Assembly (NCBI GenBank): GCA_002358875.1
Contig: DEPS01000034.1
Span: 2,590-15,115 of the forward strand
From: Lachnospiraceae bacterium UBA3386
GTDB taxonomy: Bacteria > Bacillota > Clostridia > Lachnospirales > Lachnospiraceae
Direction of reading: 5' to 3'
DNA length: 12,526 bases
Below the pieces are notes generated by a model. That model was not told where the DNA came from, did not search any database, and was given only the letters and a program-made list of their open reading frames with translations. Shown here one piece after another: positions 1 through 7,096 of the stretch. The position numbers and the translations under genes were made by a program. Every line of letters begins with the position of its first letter. The stretch's first letter is position 1.

Positions 1-3
1 GCA

Positions 4-138
4 CAAATAAATGAGTCAACTGGCGTAGGATTTTTCTTCGAGATTATGGGGCGGGATGAAGGCGCATAGCGGGCTATGTAACTGAATCCCGCCCCATGAG
101 ATCGGAGAAAAATACACGCCAGATGGAGCATTTATTTG
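4..138. repeat. 135-bp imperfect palindrome (hairpin or MITE-like element)
   Basis: The two halves read as inverted copies. Positions 4-13 (CAAATAAATG) match 129-138, and 20-26 (CTGGCGT) match 116-122. Positions 30-57 match 86-113 at 24 of 28 places, including a perfect 12-bp core (46-57, ATGGGGCGGGAT, against 86-97). A second, nested stem, CATAGC/GCTATG, lies at 65-70 and 73-78. Neither strand has a T-tract after the GC-rich stem, so it does not look like a simple terminator. The right end falls inside the last codons of the excisionase-like ORF, which suggests insertion into that gene. No transposase is visible. It could be a non-autonomous mobile hairpin or a structured RNA; the left flank is outside the window. 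Confidence 0.7.
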
Positions 139-299
139 CGTGGCAATCCTAAGTGCCTGCCGCCCACAAAGACCGTCCGGAAGGCTTTCTTTTTGATCAG
201 CCCGTAAGCCGCAGGGCGGCTGATGCACAGGATGTCCTGGATTTCGATGACCGTGCAGCATCTTTTACTGCTTCCTGTTTTACTGTTTGCAGCATCCAT
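132..299 (-). pseudogene. truncated excisionase-like helix-turn-helix protein
   Basis: This 55-codon ORF starts at ATG 299, with AAGGAAAAG just upstream (start chosen on that ribosome binding site). Residues 16-47 (TVIEIQDILCISRPAAYGLIKKK then VGGRH) match the winged helix-turn-helix of small Xis/AlpA-type DNA-binding proteins, which direct excision by element integrases. Members normally continue for about 10-15 residues after the VGGR strand, into a serine-containing helix and a tryptophan. Here the frame stops after LPRK, at the edge of the 4-138 palindrome. I infer truncation by insertion of that palindrome, though a naturally short protein is possible. No integrase lies beside it in the window, so its partner is absent or off the left edge. 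Confidence 0.5.
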
Positions 300-309
300 T
301 GTCTTTTCC

Positions 310-567
310 TTATCGAGCATGGGCGTTGTGATAGGGCTGTTGGAACATACCGGCGGACAAATACATCCGCCTGGCCACCATGGGAGAACAGGACATTGTC
401 GATCCGGTGAAGATAAGCCAGTTGACGCCCGCCAGGCAATGATTTCCGGAGGATTTGCAGTTTCTCGCATACTGTCCAAGGACCCGGCCCCGCTCGTTCA
501 TCGCCACCAGATAATTCTGTGATGTACTCCTTACGATCCCGAAATACTTCGCTATCTCCGAATTCAT
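310..567 (-). pseudogene. possible frameshifted small DNA-binding ORF remnant
   Basis: The frame starting at ATG 567 begins with a helix-turn-helix-like stretch (residues 1-36, IAKYFGIVRSTSQNYLVAMN), but its remainder looks unlike a protein. The neighbouring frame over the same DNA, from about 460 down to 300, reads more plausibly (GGRQLAYLHRIDNVLFSHGG, then a basic tail). A single frameshift near 460 would join the two. No clear ribosome binding site precedes the ATG. I do not recognise the family. It lies between the MerR gene and the Xis-like ORF on the same strand and is probably decayed element cargo. It could also be non-coding. Confidence 0.22.
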
Positions 568-594
568 GCAACAATTTTTGGCTTCATTCAGAAA

Positions 595-1440
595 TCATCT
601 TTTGTAAAATGCTTCGATTGCCCGGTGCAGGAAGTCCGCAAATCCAGAGCCATACTGTGCATCGGTCGCACTCTTCATTTGATCGTCCAGATACATCCGG
701 GCCTGCGACAGCATGATCTCTTTTTCGTCTTTCAGCTGCAGAAGCTGTTTCATGGCAAAGCCGTATTCCCCGACCAGAGACCGGATCTCGAAACTGTCCA
801 CATCCATATCTCTCTTTTCAGAGAACTTCTCGATGATGTGGTCGAGCCGGTTCTTATAGCTTGCCCGGATTTCTTCACTAATCGGGTGTTCCACCGCCTC
901 TTTATAAGCTTCTTTCCCTCCGTACCACTCCACGACTTTTGCATACTGCTTCTGGATTTTCTCTGAGGATACTGCATCCAGATAGTGTTCCTTCCACGCC
1001 TCCACGGAACCAAACTCCCTAACCGCCGTCGCCTTCAGTTCTTCCGGCATGTTTTTCAGCATCGCATTAAACAGTTCCGTGCTTTCTTTCCTTCCGAAGA
1101 CCGTAAAATCCATCATATCCGCTCCTTTCAGGGTATCGTCGATGCTTCCGATCAGACGTTCCAGACGTTCTTTTTCAACTGTCAGCATCGATTTCTGCAA
1201 TCTCAGTACATGATTCCTGTCAAGAGCAGGGTTTTCTATGATCTCTTTTATGGTCTTAAGAGGAATGTCCAGTTCGCGGAAATAGAGGATCTGCTGCAGG
1301 ACAGACATTGCCTCTTCGTCATACAGCCGGTAGCCGGCCTCGCTCTTTCCTGTCGGATGGAACAGCCCTATTTCGTCGTAGTACCGGAGCGCCCGTGCAC
1401 TGACACCCGTTAACTTCGACATTTCCTTAATCGTCATCAT
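595..1440 (-). CDS. MerR-family regulator with TipAS-like ligand-binding domain
   Basis: The predicted protein has 281 residues. Residues 3-70 are a classic MerR winged helix-turn-helix, with TIKEMSKLTGVSARALRYYDEIG followed by the GYRLYDEEA wing. Residues 75-115 are a probable dimerising coiled coil. Residues 145-280 resemble the all-helical TipAS antibiotic-binding domain (a WYGGKEAY helix, and a C-terminal block ending ADFLHRAIEAFY). Proteins of the TipA/Mta/SkgA type sense drugs or other hydrophobic ligands and activate efflux or detoxification genes by untwisting promoters with 19-bp spacers. Such a promoter lies directly upstream, so autoregulation is likely. Start: AGGAGACAGGAGA lies 9 bases before the first of two adjacent ATGs. 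The ligand is unknown. Confidence 0.9.
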   Translation of the reverse strand: MMTIKEMSKLTGVSARALRYYDEIGLFHPTGKSEAGYRLYDEEAMSVLQQILYFRELDIPLKTIKEIIENPALDRNHVLRLQKSMLTVEKERLERLIGSIDDTLKGADMMDFTVFGRKESTELFNAMLKNMPEELKATAVREFGSVEAWKEHYLDAVSSEKIQKQYAKVVEWYGGKEAYKEAVEHPISEEIRASYKNRLDHIIEKFSEKRDMDVDSFEIRSLVGEYGFAMKQLLQLKDEKEIMLSQARMYLDDQMKSATDAQYGSGFADFLHRAIEAFYKR

Positions 1441-1470
1441 AGTAAATGTCTCCTGTCTCCTGATGTCTTC

Positions 1471-1501
1471 AGCATAATGGTTGACGCTGCGGCAAGGTCA
1501 A
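1471..1501 (-). promoter_or_regulatory. MerR-type promoter/operator, 19-bp spacer
   Basis: On the minus strand, TTGACC (-35, 1496-1501) and TATGCT (-10, 1471-1476) are separated by exactly 19 bp, the over-long spacing typical of MerR-activated promoters. The -35 element and spacer contain an imperfect dyad (TTGAC...GTCAA outer arms, TGC/GCA inner arms) covering 1481-1501. It reads into the regulator gene starting at 1440. It lies 7 bp beyond the stop of the preceding hydrolase gene, so the regulator can be expressed independently of the upstream train. Confidence 0.7.
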
Positions 1502-1508
1502 GAGCGGA

Positions 1509-2078
1509 TTATGTTTTTTCAAGAATAAAAATCTCCGTTTGCTTCATAATCCGGTAGAGCTCCTTCAGATCCATGAACACATCCTTGCTCTCCAGGGAAT
1601 GATTGGCGTAAGCCATCAAGCTGCATGGAATACCTCGCTCCTCGCAGATGCCGAGGATGGGGCTTTTGTCTTTCCCGACCCAAGGATCATCGTCTCGGGT
1701 GAAGACAATAGATTTCCCAAAGGAGAAGGAAAACGTATCTTTAAGTGGCGTATAGAGGATCAGGCGGATCAGGTCTTTTGCCGGGCTCTCCGCAGCAATC
1801 TTCGCCGCCACGATCGTCCCGATGCTCTTCCCGATAAACAGAATGTCCTCATATGTGTTCGGATCCGTATCGGCAAGCATCTCCTCAGACTGCTGCAATG
1901 CGATCGCAAAGGATTCCTCCATTCGTTTCCGATCGCCCTTTACCTTGGACGGGAATCCGCCGTAGTCCATTATAAGGATCTCATAGCCATGATCTGCCGC
2001 AATCCTGCGGCTGTAGTGAAGCAACGGTTTGTCCGCCGTATATCCGATTCCCGGAAATATAACTGCTAACTTGCTCAT
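1509..2078 (-). CDS. small alpha/beta hydrolase
   Basis: The predicted protein is 189 residues and probably cytoplasmic, with no signal peptide. The start at ATG 2078 is preferred over an upstream GTG at 2096 because AAGAGG sits 6 bases before it and the protein then begins at the first beta strand (KLAVIFPGIGY). The fold's landmarks are visible: nucleophile elbow GKSIG (Ser85), an acidic cluster RDDDPW at 128-133 and the catalytic histidine in NHSLE (His160). Small single-domain members of this family act as esterases, lipases or thioesterases; no substrate can be deduced. The gene follows the chimeric ORF by 56 bp in the same train and lies immediately upstream of the MerR gene. Confidence 0.85.
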   Translation of the reverse strand: MSKLAVIFPGIGYTADKPLLHYSRRIAADHGYEILIMDYGGFPSKVKGDRKRMEESFAIALQQSEEMLADTDPNTYEDILFIGKSIGTIVAAKIAAESPAKDLIRLILYTPLKDTFSFSFGKSIVFTRDDDPWVGKDKSPILGICEERGIPCSLMAYANHSLESKDVFMDLKELYRIMKQTEIFILEKT

Positions 2079-2134
2079 CAAATACCTCTTACCCACGGAG
2101 CTTTCTCAAAAACCATTTCTGTCAGCGCATAGGA

Positions 2135-2635
2135 TCACTTCGTCTCCTCCGCTGCTTTGTTTGCAAGCCTCCTGCCGAGTTCATAGGCCGCCTTCAGGTC
2201 CTTCGGCAGCTGTTCATCCCGGTATTTCGCCCTGTGCTCCTGTGTCCCTTCCATGACATCATATTTGGAATAATCACTGAACTGATAGGAACTGTAGGAG
2301 CAGAGCGTCTCTGCATAACCAAAGAGCGACTTCAGAAGTCTGGCATTTTCTCCGAAGATCTCAGGATAATGGCCGACAGCCGCCATCTCTTCCCCGGGGA
2401 CTCCCATCGTGTAGATCATGGCTGTCGGGACATACTTTTCGAGCAGGCTGCTCTGCATTTTCCCATTCTCGTCGATCTTTGGATTGCAGGAGTTGATCGG
2501 GAAGAAGAGACGTTCCATGAAACTGCGAAGCACGCCTGTCGGATAACTGAAGTAACTGCTGTCCTCCCCGTTTCCGTGGAGCAGGATCTGCGGGGCTCCT
2601 TGTCCTTTCGTGATAAAAAAGTGTTTGATATCCAT
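2135..2635 (-). CDS. chimeric ORF: alpha/beta-hydrolase N-terminus joined to flavodoxin-family C-terminus
   Basis: This 166-residue open frame has two unrelated parts. Residues 1-29 (ending QILLHGNGEDSSYF) are the first strand and oxyanion HGNGED loop of an alpha/beta hydrolase. From about residue 30, YPTGVLRSFMERLFFP and the rest match the second half of NADPH-dependent FMN-reductase/flavodoxin-like proteins, in which the segment PIYFSYPTGVLRSFMER normally follows an N-terminal FMN-binding loop. That loop, the hydrolase nucleophile and the catalytic histidine are all absent, so neither activity is expected. Both families plausibly share YFSYP at the join, suggesting deletion through short homology. 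GGGAG and AAGGAT precede the ATG. The frame is intact, so a protein may still be made, but it is probably non-functional. Confidence 0.7.
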   Translation of the reverse strand: MDIKHFFITKGQGAPQILLHGNGEDSSYFSYPTGVLRSFMERLFFPINSCNPKIDENGKMQSSLLEKYVPTAMIYTMGVPGEEMAAVGHYPEIFGENARLLKSLFGYAETLCSYSSYQFSDYSKYDVMEGTQEHRAKYRDEQLPKDLKAAYELGRRLANKAAEETK

Positions 2636-2731
2636 TGTATCCTTACTCCCGGCCCTCGTTTTCTCATCTATTCCGGCGGTTTTTCAGCAGGAATATCTGA
2701 CATACAGACATGTTCAAGTCTAATTGGCTAC

Positions 2732-3415
2732 TTACAGCCTGCAGTTCCGGATTCGGTCCCATTCCCGCATTTCACACCAGAAAACCGACCTTTCGCCCAC
2801 GTCGTAAACCATGGATACGACTGTGGGGCAGACCTCCTGAGAGACAGCCTGCAGAATCGCAAAACAATCCTTTACATCGAAATCATCCGGTGCTTCCTGC
2901 AACATGGTTTCCGCCTTAAGATATCTGTCCCGGCCCATCCACGGATGCTGCTCCGGATCCTGTTTAAAGGGCGAGAAATTCGTCAGAATCTTAAACACAG
3001 GTCTCTCATAATACAGGCAACCCTGTCCCGGCACAATGTGCAGCACATTTCCTTCCGCATCGGATAACGCCGACATGAACGTAACGCCCGGAAGGCTGAA
3101 TACAGGCTTTTTATCAGCAATATCCCGGATCTCCTGCAGGGTCTTCTTCTGAAGAAGCAGATCGATATCCAGCATGATGACATTTTCGCCTTCTCCGGCA
3201 GGATCGCTCCGGGAATCAAAAGGCCAGCAGGTCGGCATTCCGACGAAATCTCCTCTGGCATTTGCTCCGAACAGCGGAAGCCAGTCTTCTTTCGCGTCAT
3301 TGATCTCAATAAAAACGCCATCCGCTGCCGGGCGGACTCTGTACTCCATATCCAGGATGTCCAGATTCCAGCCGACGATCGTCTTCTTTTTATTTACAAC
3401 GATACTCGTGCACAT
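2732..3415 (-). CDS. small Ntn-hydrolase, choloylglycine hydrolase/penicillin acylase-like
   Basis: The predicted protein has 227 residues, shorter than typical bile-salt hydrolases (about 320). It begins Met-Cys-Thr-Ser, so removal of Met1 would expose Cys2 as the N-terminal nucleophile of linear-amide C-N hydrolases. Other family landmarks are Asp19 (in GWNLD), Asn146 (LTNFSP) and Arg164 (GRDRYLKAE). The arginine that usually sits in the GRNxD motif is tryptophan here (Trp16), which may change substrate binding. The family hydrolyses amide bonds such as conjugated bile acids, penicillin V or acyl-homoserine lactones; the substrate is unassigned. GGAGG lies 10 bases before the ATG, and the stop of the decayed cupin frame is 3 bases upstream in the same frame, indicating former translational coupling. 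Confidence 0.78.
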   Translation of the reverse strand: MCTSIVVNKKKTIVGWNLDILDMEYRVRPAADGVFIEINDAKEDWLPLFGANARGDFVGMPTCWPFDSRSDPAGEGENVIMLDIDLLLQKKTLQEIRDIADKKPVFSLPGVTFMSALSDAEGNVLHIVPGQGCLYYERPVFKILTNFSPFKQDPEQHPWMGRDRYLKAETMLQEAPDDFDVKDCFAILQAVSQEVCPTVVSMVYDVGERSVFWCEMREWDRIRNCRL

Positions 3416-3418
3416 TTA

Positions 3419-3747
3419 TTAATCGCCTCCTTTTGCTTTCACGACCACAGTCAGCATGACGAGATCGTCCTCTCCCGTATTAATGATCGAATGCTCTGAT
3501 CACTTTGGGCATATATGCATGACTCCAGGTTTCAGTCCTTCCTCCACACCGTCACAGACTGCTTTGACGGTTCCGCTGATGATATCTTTCCGACCCTTTC
3601 GGATTCTTCCTTTCCGCGATCAATACAGCTCCTTCAGGACAGGCACGGTGATCCCCGGATTGTCGCCGGGGATAATCCGGGGATCATCGTCCGCAAGCGC
3701 AACTGCATTACTGGTTTTCCGTGTGCTTTTTCCTTCGTACCCACTGT
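3419..3747 (-). pseudogene. decayed cupin gene
   Basis: One minus-strand frame encodes a recognisable cupin C-terminal half: KDIISGTVKAVCDGVEEG, then KPGVMHICPK, then SEHSIINTGEDDLVMLTVVV, ending at TAA 3419-3421. This resembles mannose-6-phosphate-isomerase-like cupins. The frame is broken by TGA at 3500-3502, exactly where family members have a glycine (PKG), so a GGA-to-TGA change is the simplest cause. A second TGA lies at 3620-3622. The expected N-terminal metal-binding histidines are missing. Upstream, the same frame stays open to the stop of the four-domain gene but is not recognisable as cupin. The remnant sits between the four-domain gene and the Ntn hydrolase, all on one strand. Confidence 0.65.
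3649..3686. repeat. perfect 13-bp inverted repeat
   Basis: TGATCCCCGGATT (3649-3661) is perfectly complementary to 3674-3686, with a 12-base loop that itself contains another CCCCGG/CCGGGG element. It lies 62 bp past the stop of the four-domain gene on the minus strand. No T-tract follows on that strand, so an intrinsic terminator is unlikely. An mRNA 3'-end stabiliser or processing hairpin is more plausible. Confidence 0.6.
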
Positions 3748-6700
3748 TCAGATCAGGCCGTCCCTGAGGAGTCTGTTTATCTCATCCAGTCTGGGAGAAT
3801 GGACGATTTTGGAAACCATGATCTGTCCGAGCGCCTTGTCATATGCTTCGTAGGTCTTCTTATCAAAAAGCACCCACTCGACCAGGTCAAGTTCTCCTGG
3901 ATGTTCCCCGACAAACTCATTTACTGCAGCGACGGCAATCTGCGCGGCTTTATCCAGCGGATAGCTGTAAACACCGGTTGAAATAGATGGAAATGCCACG
4001 CTCCTGATCTCATGGTCCACCGCAACCTGAAGCGAATTCCTGTAGCAGTCGGCGAGGAACTGTGCCTCGTTTCTTTTCCCGCCATTCCAGACAGGCCCGA
4101 CTGTATGGATTACGTAATTACATGGCAGTTTGTACGCTTTTGTGAGCTTCGCTTCGCCGGTATTGCAGCCATGGAATTTCCTGCACTCCTCCAGAAGCTC
4201 CGGCCCCGCAGCCCGATGAATTGCTCCGTCAACGCCGCCACCGCCGAGCAGGCTATTATTCGCCGCATTCACGATGGCTTCCACATCAGAAATCTTAGTA
4301 ATATCTCCCTGCACCAGCCGGATCCCGGTCTCTTTTCCTGCAGCACCGGCAAACTCTGACCGAAGCTCCATGAGCGCGCGGCCCAGAAGCCCCTGGCCCG
4401 GCCATTCGGACATGTCCACATGCATGGCCGCCTGTGCGTCCAGGCCGATCCCCCAGATCTTATCTTTAGGGCTTGCCTCTGCAAGAATGGCGTCTCCCGT
4501 ATCCAGCAATGCCTTTTTCAGATCCGGATTCTGCTCGAACTTTGCCCGGTTTCCGGCTTTTACAATATCATATTTGACCGCATCCCAGGCCTTTGCATCA
4601 AAAGGTGTGATCTGTTTCCCAAGATCCTTGCACTCCCACGGCTTCGTCGCCCGCAGGATCGCGGTATAACGGGCCGAATCATGGAACAGCTTTGCCTTCC
4701 GGGCCATCATATACTGCTCGACATGAAGGTATTCGAAATCATCAATAACGAATTTTCTCCGGTACCAGTTGGAAAGATACCCGTTTTCTTCATTGTCCTT
4801 CCAGAAAAAGACTGGCGGCAACCGCCTAGCCGGACGATGCATATACATATACTTCTGTTCCCAGTCCTCATCACGGTAATGACTGTATTCAGACATCTGG
4901 CAGCCATGACACAGATCATCCGCAATCTCAAGAATAACCTCTGACAGCTCCAGATCTTTCTTCCATTTTTCCTCTATGGCGCCATATCCAAGCAGAGCGC
5001 CCAGGATATTCCCTGTCACAGCGCCCGTTGAGTCGCTGTCGCCCTTATGGTTTACTGCGGCAACGATCCCGGCAGAAAAATTATTCTGATATTTCAATGC
5101 GCAGTAGATTGCGATACCCAGCGTTTCTTCCGCAACCCAGCCTTCTCCGAGCCGGTGAATGTTATCCAGGTCATCATCACTGCCGGACTCCGCAAGAGTG
5201 ACCGCGCGGTCAATGATCTCCGACAGCTTTTGAAGATGCGGGTCTCCGGCAAAGACCTGATGCATCGTATCCCTTGCCTCCTGCACGATCTCCTTCAGAG
5301 TCATTTTCCTGCCTTTGGGCGGAAATACGATCCGGTTGATGATATGCACAAGCACCGCTGCCGGCATATAGCCGAGGGAATGGCCATGTGTGATGGCGGC
5401 AATCTGGGCGGCTTCCATATCCAGCTGCTCCATATTTATCTGATAGTTGACAGCGACCGGCGCAACACGCATGATCCCACCGCAGCCCTTGCTGTGATTT
5501 CGTTTCGCTTTTACATAGTCATCGAATGTTTTGCCGTTCTTCTCTTCCTCAAGAGCCGACAGGCATGTATTTCCCGGAGCTCTCCTGGAATACAGCTCCG
5601 GAACATCCAGCAGCCAGGAAAAGCCTCCTTTTTTAGTAAATCGTTCGTATCGGCTGATTTCCCGAATGGAAGATCTCTGTGTCTTGAGCCAATCCAGATA
5701 AGCTGTCGCCACATAATGTCTTGGCCATCCCATAATTCCCCGCATGGCTCCCCGCGTATCCCCGACCAGAAGCCCATTTGCCGTAAAAAGAGTCATCTGC
5801 GTGTCATCGGAAATGAGGGCTTTCCCGTCCTTTGGGTCCTTTTCATACGCCCTGACACCCTGTGAGCCATATTTTGAGAAGATCGCTTTCTCCGAAAGGA
5901 ACTCCACAGGATATCCGAGCGCATCTCCGACGGCTCCCCCGAAAATGCAGCCGCGGATCGCGTCAAGATGGACTTCCTTGTCCTTCTTTTTTTTCACGGC
6001 ATCATCGATCTCAGCTTGGTCTTCTTCCCGGTAGAAGTGCGCGAAGTTTCTTGAGAACTCCTTGAAATTGTATTGATCATCTGAAGTGTCCATGACCGCA
6101 AAATCGATCCTGCGGAACATGTCCTTTTCCTTCATGCCGTCATAATCAAACTCTTTCAGGGCTTTGTAGAACAGGTCTGAAACGACACGAGCATCATTAC
6201 GGAAAGCGCCGCAGCCGAATGCCCCCAGGACAAGGTGCTGATAGCCAAGGTAAGCCGCAGTCTTCAACATGCCAGTGATGCGCCGGTACATCAGTGCTTC
6301 ATATTCTGATTGTGACATTCCACCCATACCGTTTCGAAGCATGGGCGCCGCGCAGGTCATGACTGCCACAATGACCGTTTCCGGGAGCAGATCGCCATTT
6401 TCATCTTTAACGATTTCCACCTGCGGGTTGATGATGATCGCATCCGATCCCATATCGGAGTGAAGCGACCGGTTATATTCGTAATATGGGAGGGCGTTCC
6501 TGCTCTCAAGAGACAGCAGGAGAGAGCTCTTCCTGCACAGATCCTCTTCCTGTGCCTTTGCTCCGCGGCGGACGCCTCCGCCCGGATGTATGGCGTTAGC
6601 AAGGTTTAAAACAAGGATCGGTTTTGCTCCCGTCTTATTGAAATCGTAGGAAAGCTGCTCCCGCCTCTTTCTGGCGAGGGTGAAGGAATCCGCGTTTTCA

Positions 6701-6909
6701 CAGCCATATCCGCATCTTCCAATGACATGGACATGCTCAAAATCCCTGTTTTCCGACAGGATCTGGATTTCTCTCGGAAGGTACACATCTGCAGCTTCCA
6801 TCTGCTCCCGGGAGAGTTTTAATCTGATTCTCTGGTTCCCGATCGTATAATAGCCCTGGTCAAGAATACGCATCGTATCCTGGAACATGGCGATATTGTC
6901 CTGACGCAT
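3748..6909 (-). CDS. four-domain ADP-ribose-processing protein (PARG-like / ARH / NADAR / macrodomain)
   Basis: The predicted protein is 1053 residues and cytoplasmic, with no signal peptide or membrane segment. Residues 8-290 form a TIGR02452-type microbial PARG-like domain with the signature GGG-x7-QEE (Gly110-112, Gln120-Glu122). Residues 314-690 form an ADP-ribosylglycohydrolase (ARH/DraG) domain with GGAVGDALG (324-332), metal-site SDDT (367-370), SKGCGGIMRVAP (473-484) and the second metal motif GDSDST (623-628). Residues 698-853 form a NADAR (YbiA/DUF1768) domain with FFWKDNEENGYLSNW, HVEQYMMARKA and GLLGRALMELR. Residues 860-1032 form a MacroD/YmdB-type macrodomain with QGDIT, NAANNSLLGGGGVDGAIH (881-898, probable catalytic Asp894) and SISTGVYSYP. 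In their families these domains hydrolyse different ADP-ribose linkages on proteins, nucleic acids or metabolites. No active-site loss is evident. GAGGTGATTAT directly precedes the ATG. It is 13 bp downstream of a small ORF and is probably cotranscribed with kptA. Confidence 0.92.
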   Translation of the reverse strand: MRQDNIAMFQDTMRILDQGYYTIGNQRIRLKLSREQMEAADVYLPREIQILSENRDFEHVHVIGRCGYGCENADSFTLARKRREQLSYDFNKTGAKPILVLNLANAIHPGGGVRRGAKAQEEDLCRKSSLLLSLESRNALPYYEYNRSLHSDMGSDAIIINPQVEIVKDENGDLLPETVIVAVMTCAAPMLRNGMGGMSQSEYEALMYRRITGMLKTAAYLGYQHLVLGAFGCGAFRNDARVVSDLFYKALKEFDYDGMKEKDMFRRIDFAVMDTSDDQYNFKEFSRNFAHFYREEDQAEIDDAVKKKKDKEVHLDAIRGCIFGGAVGDALGYPVEFLSEKAIFSKYGSQGVRAYEKDPKDGKALISDDTQMTLFTANGLLVGDTRGAMRGIMGWPRHYVATAYLDWLKTQRSSIREISRYERFTKKGGFSWLLDVPELYSRRAPGNTCLSALEEEKNGKTFDDYVKAKRNHSKGCGGIMRVAPVAVNYQINMEQLDMEAAQIAAITHGHSLGYMPAAVLVHIINRIVFPPKGRKMTLKEIVQEARDTMHQVFAGDPHLQKLSEIIDRAVTLAESGSDDDLDNIHRLGEGWVAEETLGIAIYCALKYQNNFSAGIVAAVNHKGDSDSTGAVTGNILGALLGYGAIEEKWKKDLELSEVILEIADDLCHGCQMSEYSHYRDEDWEQKYMYMHRPARRLPPVFFWKDNEENGYLSNWYRRKFVIDDFEYLHVEQYMMARKAKLFHDSARYTAILRATKPWECKDLGKQITPFDAKAWDAVKYDIVKAGNRAKFEQNPDLKKALLDTGDAILAEASPKDKIWGIGLDAQAAMHVDMSEWPGQGLLGRALMELRSEFAGAAGKETGIRLVQGDITKISDVEAIVNAANNSLLGGGGVDGAIHRAAGPELLEECRKFHGCNTGEAKLTKAYKLPCNYVIHTVGPVWNGGKRNEAQFLADCYRNSLQVAVDHEIRSVAFPSISTGVYSYPLDKAAQIAVAAVNEFVGEHPGELDLVEWVLFDKKTYEAYDKALGQIMVSKIVHSPRLDEINRLLRDGLI

Positions 6910-6922
6910 ATAATCACCTCAT

Positions 6923-7096
6923 TCATAGTTCTTCGCCCTGAATTCCTTCATTCAATCGCTTCACGTATATATGAAGGAAGACATTCCGATGGCGGCTCAA
7001 TGCCAGGGCCGCCACATAGTGCGGCTCTGCGGCTATAAACGCGGCAGCCTGTTCGTTGATCAAATGGTAATCTGTGTGATTGTCTGTCTTTTTCAT
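6923..7096 (-). CDS. small ORF, 57 residues, GAF/fRMsr-like N-terminus
   Basis: The predicted protein starts MKKTDNHTDYHLIN and ends GIQGEEL. Its ATG overlaps the stop of the preceding small ORF in an ATGA junction, and GGAGAGGTGAGGG lies just ahead of it. It ends 13 bp before the four-domain gene. Residues 9-31 (EQAAAFIAAEPHYVAALA) resemble the opening helix of GAF-type free methionine-(R)-sulfoxide reductases, which continue NxSALL; here the similarity stops abruptly. It is either the stump of such a gene or a genuine short coupled protein. Its placement inside the kptA to four-domain transcript makes it worth testing. No function is assigned. Confidence 0.45.
   Translation of the reverse strand: MKKTDNHTDYHLINEQAAAFIAAEPHYVAALALSRHRNVFLHIYVKRLNEGIQGEEL

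Noticed and set aside
4..138. Integron attC site
   Set aside because: The size and imperfect palindrome fit, but the required GTTRRRY/RYYYAAC core sites are absent at the ends.
2079..2096. GTG start extending the alpha/beta hydrolase by 6 residues
   Set aside because: The AAGAGG ribosome binding site lies inside this extension, and the family starts at the first beta strand just after ATG 2078.
2234..3067. 277-residue plus-strand ORF
   Set aside because: It is antisense to the chimeric ORF and the Ntn hydrolase, has no family resemblance and mirrors their codon structure.
3649..3686. Intrinsic terminator of the four-domain gene
   Set aside because: The stem is strong, but no T-tract follows on the minus strand.
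5047..5865. 272-residue plus-strand ORF
   Set aside because: It lies wholly antisense to the conserved ARH domain; a codon-bias shadow.
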